From Emydura subglobosa (lineage: Eukaryota > Chordata > Testudines > Chelidae), in the NCBI GenBank assembly GCA_007922225.1, contig ML679973.1, forward strand, positions 5,990,597 to 6,054,596: a stretch of 64,000 nucleotides of DNA, given 5' to 3'. Positions 58,355 to 64,000 of this stretch are shown piece by piece (position 1 is the first letter of the stretch; each line of letters starts with the position of its first letter). The translations under genes were made by a program, and so were the position numbers. The notes below the pieces were generated by a model that was not told the DNA's origin, made no database searches, and saw only the letters and a list, made by a program, of their open reading frames with translations.

Positions 58355-59006
58355 GTGACTTGAAGCCATTGTTAATCGGCTGGTGCCACAAACCAAAAAC
58401 GAGGTCCAGTCCTTCATAGGTCTGGTAAACTATTACCTAAGATTTGCGTGTGGGTTCAGGGATGTCGTATCTGCAATCACAGATCTGTGTAAAAAAAAAA
58501 AAACAAAGCCTAACACAGTTGCATGGTCAAAGGCACGTTGCGAGGTTTTAATAAGGTAAAGAAAACCTTGTCTGAAAAGCCTGGACCAGTTAGTCCAGAT
58601 TTTGACCAAGTCTTTGAACTGTGTGCAGATGCATCAAACACTGATTTAGGGGCTGCCCTAATGCAGTCGGGAAGTGTAACAAGAAACAGCCCCATTGCTT
58701 TCTTAAGCAAGGAATTGACACCCACTGAACAGAATAATTTTGTCATAGAGAGAGAGAGAATGTTATGCTATCCTGTGGGCAATAAAGCAGTTACGGCCGT
58801 ATCTTTTTAACAGAAATTTCAGGGTACTAACTGATCATTCTCCATTAGTTTGGTTATACGGAACTAAGGCTCCAATTCGAAACTGCTAGGATAGTCTCAT
58901 TCTCCAAGAATATGATATGGACGTTGTGCATATAAAGGGAAAAGAGAACAGGGTGGCAGATGCCTTGTCCAGGAAAGAGGGCTCTGACCCTTCTGCAGCT
59001 TTGTAA
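58355..59006 (+). pseudogene. Ty3/Gypsy-type pol relic (end of RT and RNase H)
   Basis: The left part encodes the end of the reverse transcriptase region (NEVQSFIGLVNYY near 58400). It is followed by RNase H motifs in order: CADAS near 58624, SKELTPTEQNNF near 58708, TDHSPL near 58829 and RVADALSRKEG near 58951. The acidic positions of RNase H are still visible. The frame is broken by the A-run near 58491-58503, a TAA near 58807, a TAG near 58887 and a shift before 58908. RNase H would remove template RNA during reverse transcription. The stop at 59004-59006 overlaps a polypurine tract, so no integrase follows. Confidence 0.85.
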
Positions 59007-59016
59007 GGGGGGGAAG
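59005..59016 (+). other. Polypurine tract of the Gypsy element
   Basis: AAGGGGGGGAAG directly precedes TGTGACTG, the usual position of the plus-strand primer next to a 3' LTR. Confidence 0.7.
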
Positions 59017-59150
59017 TGTGACTGAACGCACTCATGTATTCACACCTTACACATTATTACCATAATCTTTGCACAAAACGTTCTGTGTGAGGTGTCGTGA
59101 AAACTAAGAACTCACTGGTCTGTATTGCACCCCGGAATATCATCGTGAAG
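59017..59150 (+). mobile_element. Partial 3' LTR of the Gypsy element
   Basis: Begins TGTGACTGAACGCACTCATG right after the polypurine tract; it continues AT-rich (CACATTATTACCATAATC) and breaks off near 59150 where another repeat begins. No CA terminus or second LTR is visible. Confidence 0.6.
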
Positions 59151-59151
59151 G

Positions 59152-59515
59152 AGAGCTCTGTGTCAGCTCAAAAGTTTGTCTCTCTCTCGAACAGAAGTTG
59201 GTCCAATGAAAGATATTTCTTCACCCGCCTTATGTGGCAGTCAGTCAATCATTGGTGTTATTCAGTCAGAGACGTTAATGGGCCATTTTGCCTTGAACGG
59301 TCCCTTAGAATATATGTTAACTACTTATGCTAAACAATCTGTTCCCCCTTGTATACAGTTGGGACACTTGAGCCCCCTTTTCCAGACCTGAAGAAGAGCT
59401 CTGTGTGTCTCAAAAGCTTGTCTTTTTTACCAACAGATTTTGGTCCAGTAAAAGACATTCCCTCAGCCAACATGTCTCTCTAATATTCTGGGACTAACAG
59501 GGCTACTACAACAAC
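59152..59515 (+). repeat. Two pieces of an abundant reptile repeat
   Basis: The block AGCTCTGTGT..CTCAAAAG.TTGTCT, AACAGA..TTGGTCCA.T(A)AAAGA occurs at 59154-59225 and again at 59395-59460. Between them lies TGGTCCCTTAGAATATATGT..CTTATGCTAAACAATCTG; after the second comes TCTCTAATATTCTGGGACTA. I remember this as a very common turtle repeat of uncertain class. Confidence 0.65.
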
Positions 59516-60477
59516 ACTGCAAACCTGAAGATAGTGAGCATTGATTGAATGCTCAGTTGTGTCTATACACATTTCTCTTGGTTCAGAAGAGTTAAGTGGC
59601 TGCAGGTTTTCAAAACATACCTTCAGAACTCTAGAGGTGTGATTGTATGTGGCCTGGTATCATAGGACCTGAGTAATAGAGGCTCCTCAATAGGATACAT
59701 ACTGTTATAGATACCCATCCAACAAACAGTTGCCATCTATTATGTATTAGACATCTGGTCTGACATTAGAACTGGTTGCCAGGAACTCCTGAATTATGAT
59801 TTTCTGCTCTTCCACAGACAAGTTTAAAGTCAATTAACCCCTGTCCCCGTCTGTAAATTACAGATGACAGTACACACCTCATAGGTGTTCCATGAGGAAC
59901 AGTTATTGCTTTTTTAAATGCCTTGGAGATTAAAAGCGCCATTGTAAGGAGCCACAACCACAACTTTGCAAAAACTATGGTTATCACCAGAGGCAGAACC
60001 CAGGAACTGCAACACTAAAAGCATGAATTCTGGTTATTTGAGCTAGAGCATCAACTCTGCTAGGCATAAGCCGAAGGCGCTGCTGTTGCTGAATCCATCA
60101 TATGTGCACTAAGGCTTGGGTTTTGACTTCAGTGAGAGTTGCGCTAAATCAAGTCTGAGTGCTTTTGAAAATCCCAACTTCATTCAGTGTATGATTACAT
60201 GATACAAGAGAAGTATTACAGGATCTTCAGGGAATGACCTGAAGGATCTTTTGGAGGCCTGGCTTAAATCTACATTCACCTTTGGTACGGTTTTCCCTCC
60301 CCACCTAGATGGACAAACACGCACAGCTCTGCACCCATTCATTGTGCACTTTGAGTTTAGCGAGAAAGCTGTGCCGATTATTTTATAGGCAACTGCAGCA
60401 TGCACTAGGATCATAACAGGGTCAAATGAAAAACCAGCCGAGTCTTCTGGCTGTACGTAGCAGATTCAGCTAAGATC
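59516..60477. other. Unique sequence
   Basis: At 60115-60180 TTTTGACTTCAGTGAGAGTT resembles the foldback family. No gene recognised. Confidence 0.4.
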
Positions 60478-60555
60478 CAGGGCCCCATTGTGCGAGGTAT
60501 TTTACACACACTTAGTAAGAGACAGTTCCTGCTCCACACTCTCAGTCTCTTTTCC
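60478..60555 (-). repeat. MIR/CORE-type SINE tail fragment, antisense
   Basis: CCAGGGCCCCATTGTGCGAG and AGAGACAGTTCCTGCTCCAC are the inverted tail block. Confidence 0.65.
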
Positions 60556-61619
60556 TCATTGACGTCCACTTACAGATTTCAACTTTCAGGCCCAGCAATT
60601 TGAGGTGCAGAGCTGTTCAAAGCATGTTGTCAGAACTAATTTATAATGGAATAAGTATATGTGACTTTCTTTCCTCAGCGCTCAAAAAGGACAGAACTGT
60701 TTTGGTTCATACTTTCCAGAAATATTCACCTTTGGATACAGGCCAAGCCTGGAACATTTCAGCTCGAAGCTGAAAGCTTCACAAACTTCTGAATGAGTGA
60801 GAACAGGAACTATATTGTTGTTCAGCCTTACTATAGCAGGTGCTGCTGATACCCCACCTCAGGCCAGACTGTATGCAGCAGAACAAGAACTAGAGGATTG
60901 TCAAGCATCCTGGCACTGTTTCCTGATCCTCTGTCCCAGCCCTGTTCCCGGGCACAGGTTAGGGCAGTCCTTAGGCTTGTGTAGCTGAAAATGGTTTCCA
61001 ACAGCAAAGCCGAAGGTTCTTGCCACTCCCTCTGCCTGCCTTTCCCCCCACCTAAAACACATGCCTTCCCCCTCCCTCCCCCATACAACCTTTGGACTGG
61101 AAGCTGTTGGGGGGAGGCATAGGAGTGGGCTTTACATCTATGGCAACTCCCTCACATTGGAGAATCTCATTCAGGGGATTTGTGGGTGAAAACCCAGAGA
61201 GAAAACACATGTACCCAAATCACAAAATTCAAATCACATCTCCTTCTGAACTTCCTGAGAAAGGGACGATTGTTCAGATTGAGTCCTAGTTTGCAGCCAT
61301 TCTAGAGAGAGGATCCAAGCATGAGGTGTAGTTCCAGATCTGAATTTCCATGCAGGTGGTGGGATTTCAGAGTTTCAGATACTGTGTTCTGGTTCACACT
61401 AATGTCAGAGTAGTGACTACACTAAGATTTACATCTATTCCACATATATAGTATATATGCAGGCTGCCATCCCTCTACATTCTGTAGTAAGCATGTTTGT
61501 GGTATAAGATCCTCGTGGTAAATTGCAGCATAAGGAAAGAAAGCAACAACGCAGGCTTACAGCTTTAGGTATTGTGTCCTCTAATTGTAAGTATAACATA
61601 CATTTTTATGCCATATCAC
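60556..61619. other. Unique sequence
   Basis: No gene or repeat recognised. Confidence 0.45.
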
Positions 61620-61780
61620 ATTGCCATATGTATATATAATATATGGTAAAATATATGGTAATGGTATATATTGCCATTATAAAATTATGGTAATGGGGTG
61701 TGTGTGTGTGTGTGTGTGTGTGTATGGTATTAAGGTATACACTTAAATTATGGTATTGTATGGTATGATACATGGCATTA
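61620..61780. repeat. AT-rich TATGGTA repeats and (GT)13
   Basis: The word TATGGTA or ATATGGTAA recurs many times on both sides of a (GT)13 run at 61698-61723. Confidence 0.85.
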
Positions 61781-64000
61781 TTTGTGTATTTAATGTAATT
61801 TTAAGTATTCCATCTGACTAACCCCACTGCTGCCAACACCCCCCTTTCCTCAGCAAACAATCCTCAAAGAGAATTCTGTCAGAGTGCCCAGGACTGTCAG
61901 ACGCACTCGAGGCGTGATCTGATCTGGCTCGTGCCAGATCAGAAAAGGGGGTCGGGGGGAAATAGAATGACCGCTGTGCGTGAATGCTGGGTAAGGGCAC
62001 AAATGTAGCTGTAAGTGTCTCCTGTGAGCCTCAGCACTGCCTGACAGGAGGTGATTGAAGGGGCGGGACCTCATCCAGTTGTGATGAGTTTGTGAGAATC
62101 CAGTTTCCATAACAACTTGCATTAGGTCTCCTCTTCGTGTTCCAATGTTATCTTTTCATGTCACTCTTAGAACTTTACTTGCCACAACAAGAAGATACAT
62201 TTGAACACCTACTAGATCCTCTCCGGGACCCTGAACTGCCTTTGTTTTCAAAGGAGATGACTTATTCCTAGCAAAGATAATGCACAGAGAGGAACATAAA
62301 TATGCAATAACTAGATTTACTATTTTGAGCCTTTTAAAAATAGTTAGTGTTAATTTTAATTGCCTGAGACCTAATAGTGCTAGCTAGACTCAGAGGCAGG
62401 GCGGCTCTCCCAAAGCACCTATGTCCTTTTGTTCCTCTTCCAGCAGAGCTCTGCCAAGGCACCTTAGTCCTGACTTGCGTTGTGTTCTGCTACCCTATAT
62501 CGCTCCCTGCTTTCAGCCCAGTCCTGACCTGCAGTCCATCATATTCCAGGGACAGTGATGCACCCTTTCCCTCCTCTCCCCCTCACCCCCCAGCACACAT
62601 GCGGTTCTACTAATACATTTCAGTCTCATCCTATTACCCCTTCTGCTATCCCAGTGCTAGCCAGTTGGGGATTCCATAGTATAGCATAATCTATTGGCTC
62701 TACATTACGGCCTCCCAATCCCCTTACATACAATGAGTACTGGAGGGTGGTAGGGGGTGTGGCTGGTATCTTTTGCCTGGTTGGCAAAAAGTCCCCTGGG
62801 GAGCTGTCACAAGCTAGCATAGCTTACAGCAGCCCAAAGGCTGCTTTGAATTGCACTGGAGCTGCTGCACAGTTTGAGGGAGCACAGCAGTAGCTTGAAC
62901 CTCCTTTGCACTCCCCCTTCCCCACCATCTAGGGCTGAGCAAAACTCTGGCACAGCTGAGGACTAGGGCCTAACTATTTCCCTGTAGTAAGGAGGAGAGA
63001 CAGGGCCATAACCCAGAGATCTGCACAGTCAATTGTGCATGGCTTCTCGTGTGGGACTTTGGCTGGTGGGTGAACTTGGGAGAGCACCACCGCTTATAGT
63101 CTCCTCCTCCCCCTTCAGTTTGACCCTTGCTTGTGAGAAAGGCACTAAACTGGCAAGCACTCAGAAAATCCAGGCTCTATTTCCAGATCTTCCACGAACT
63201 TTTTATGTAAAGTGACCACCCTGGGTCTCAAATCCTTTGTATTTGTTTGGGTTTTTTTAAAGCATAATACCTCAGAGGCCAAATAAATAGTTAAAGTGTA
63301 TTGAGATCCTTAGACAGGAGGTGCTATGCTACAAAGAATTGTGGAGACAACTTGTTTGCTATGTTTCTTGAGAGGCACAGCACATGAGGTGAAGCCCGGA
63401 GAGGCGGGGAGGCAAAGCTGGCTTTAGGGAACATTTGCACTGGCCAGAAATATTTCCCTTGCATTGAGAGCCAACATGACCCCACAGCATTTTACAGCAG
63501 CCTCACCCGAGTTGCCTATAGGCTGGTCTGTAGCACAGAAGCCACTGTAATGCAAAGCATTATGTGAATGCACCCTTGTGCCTCTAATCTGCGTCACTCT
63601 GCTCCCAGCAAGCCCCTACACTGGGAGCTATGATGAGGAAAGCACTTACTTTTGCTTATACTTCTTCTGCACAAGGGGAATTTTCAGTTGGACCATAGGA
63701 TTGAAGGGATACATAGGGCCCAGAGCAGGAGGCAAAATGGCCCCCTGACCTCCCTGCTCCCCTCTCTTGTCCACTCCACCCCTCTTTCTCACATGCACTC
63801 TATTTGCAGTGTTGCTCACTCATGGAAACGTAGAATGCAAAAAGGAGAGCCGTGAATGAGACTGGCATTGAAGTAATAAATTTAATTCTGAAATAAATGA
63901 TACCTGTGGGTAATAGGTTTGAAATTGCTGTGTTCCTTGGTAACGGGATATAATTACAACTACCACAGGCTCTGCAGGGCAATGGTGCAATTATCACCCT
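61781..64000. other. Unique sequence
   Basis: No gene, RNA or known repeat recognised. Short open frames here (up to 90 codons) show no domain. Confidence 0.45.

Overview
The window looks like nuclear DNA of a sauropsid reptile, most likely a turtle (a crocodilian is second choice). The evidence is the repeat content: many CR1 LINE copies, including one ending in the ATTCTATGATTCTA-type CR1 tail, old MIR/CORE-type tRNA-derived SINEs, an L2-like LINE end, a near full-length PIF/Harbinger transposon, hAT- and Harbinger-type MITEs, a Ty3/Gypsy pol relic and a solo LTR. The species call rests on remembered repeat families, not on a search. I found no convincing host protein-coding gene, tRNA, rRNA or CRISPR array. 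The window reads as intergenic or intronic DNA, and nearly all reading frames over 60 codons are chance frames, frames through purine/pyrimidine-rich tracts, or transposon relics.

Layout. 0-9 kb: mostly unique sequence with SINE fragments, a homeodomain-motif-rich segment (about 4.8-5.3 kb), a diverged ~73-bp minisatellite (5.9-6.4 kb) and an unexplained long open frame on the minus strand (7.68-8.49 kb). 9-16 kb: an antisense CR1, a SINE, a fairly young CR1 3' end (12.24-13.05 kb) and an older CR1 with its RT core deleted (14.4-15.8 kb). 16.8-19.8 kb: a Harbinger element with a decayed DDE transposase (+) facing a decayed Myb/SANT-like gene (-), bounded by TIRs and a candidate CTG target duplication. 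19.8-31 kb: largely unique, with a local direct-plus-inverted duplication (21.8-22.2 kb), segments resembling conserved noncoding DNA (24.1-24.7 kb and others), a purine tract, an antisense CR1 and SINEs. 31.2-34.9 kb: one long CR1 split by a ~1.03 kb solo LTR. 35.4-36.1 kb: two MITEs almost touching, the second with an 8-bp hAT target duplication. 38.8-39.6 kb: a ~0.7 kb foldback element. 40-49.4 kb: SINEs, an L2 end, microsatellites and an antisense CR1 lying between two ~76-bp near-identical direct repeats. 51.8-52.1 kb: a Harbinger-like MITE. 55-59.5 kb: a complete-looking SINE and a Gypsy RNase H relic joined directly to a polypurine tract and LTR, with no integrase between. 60-64 kb: mostly unique with an AT/GT-rich microsatellite.

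How it fits together: the order of nesting (LTR inside CR1, foldback units inside SINE and CR1) gives a relative history of insertions. The unique AT-rich, homeodomain-motif-rich segments between repeats are candidates for regulatory DNA of a distant gene, but this is inference from composition only. I did not find a convincing new biological system. The most unexplained items are the 271-codon open frame, the 46.6/49.3 kb direct repeat pair and the 21.8-22.2 kb duplication.
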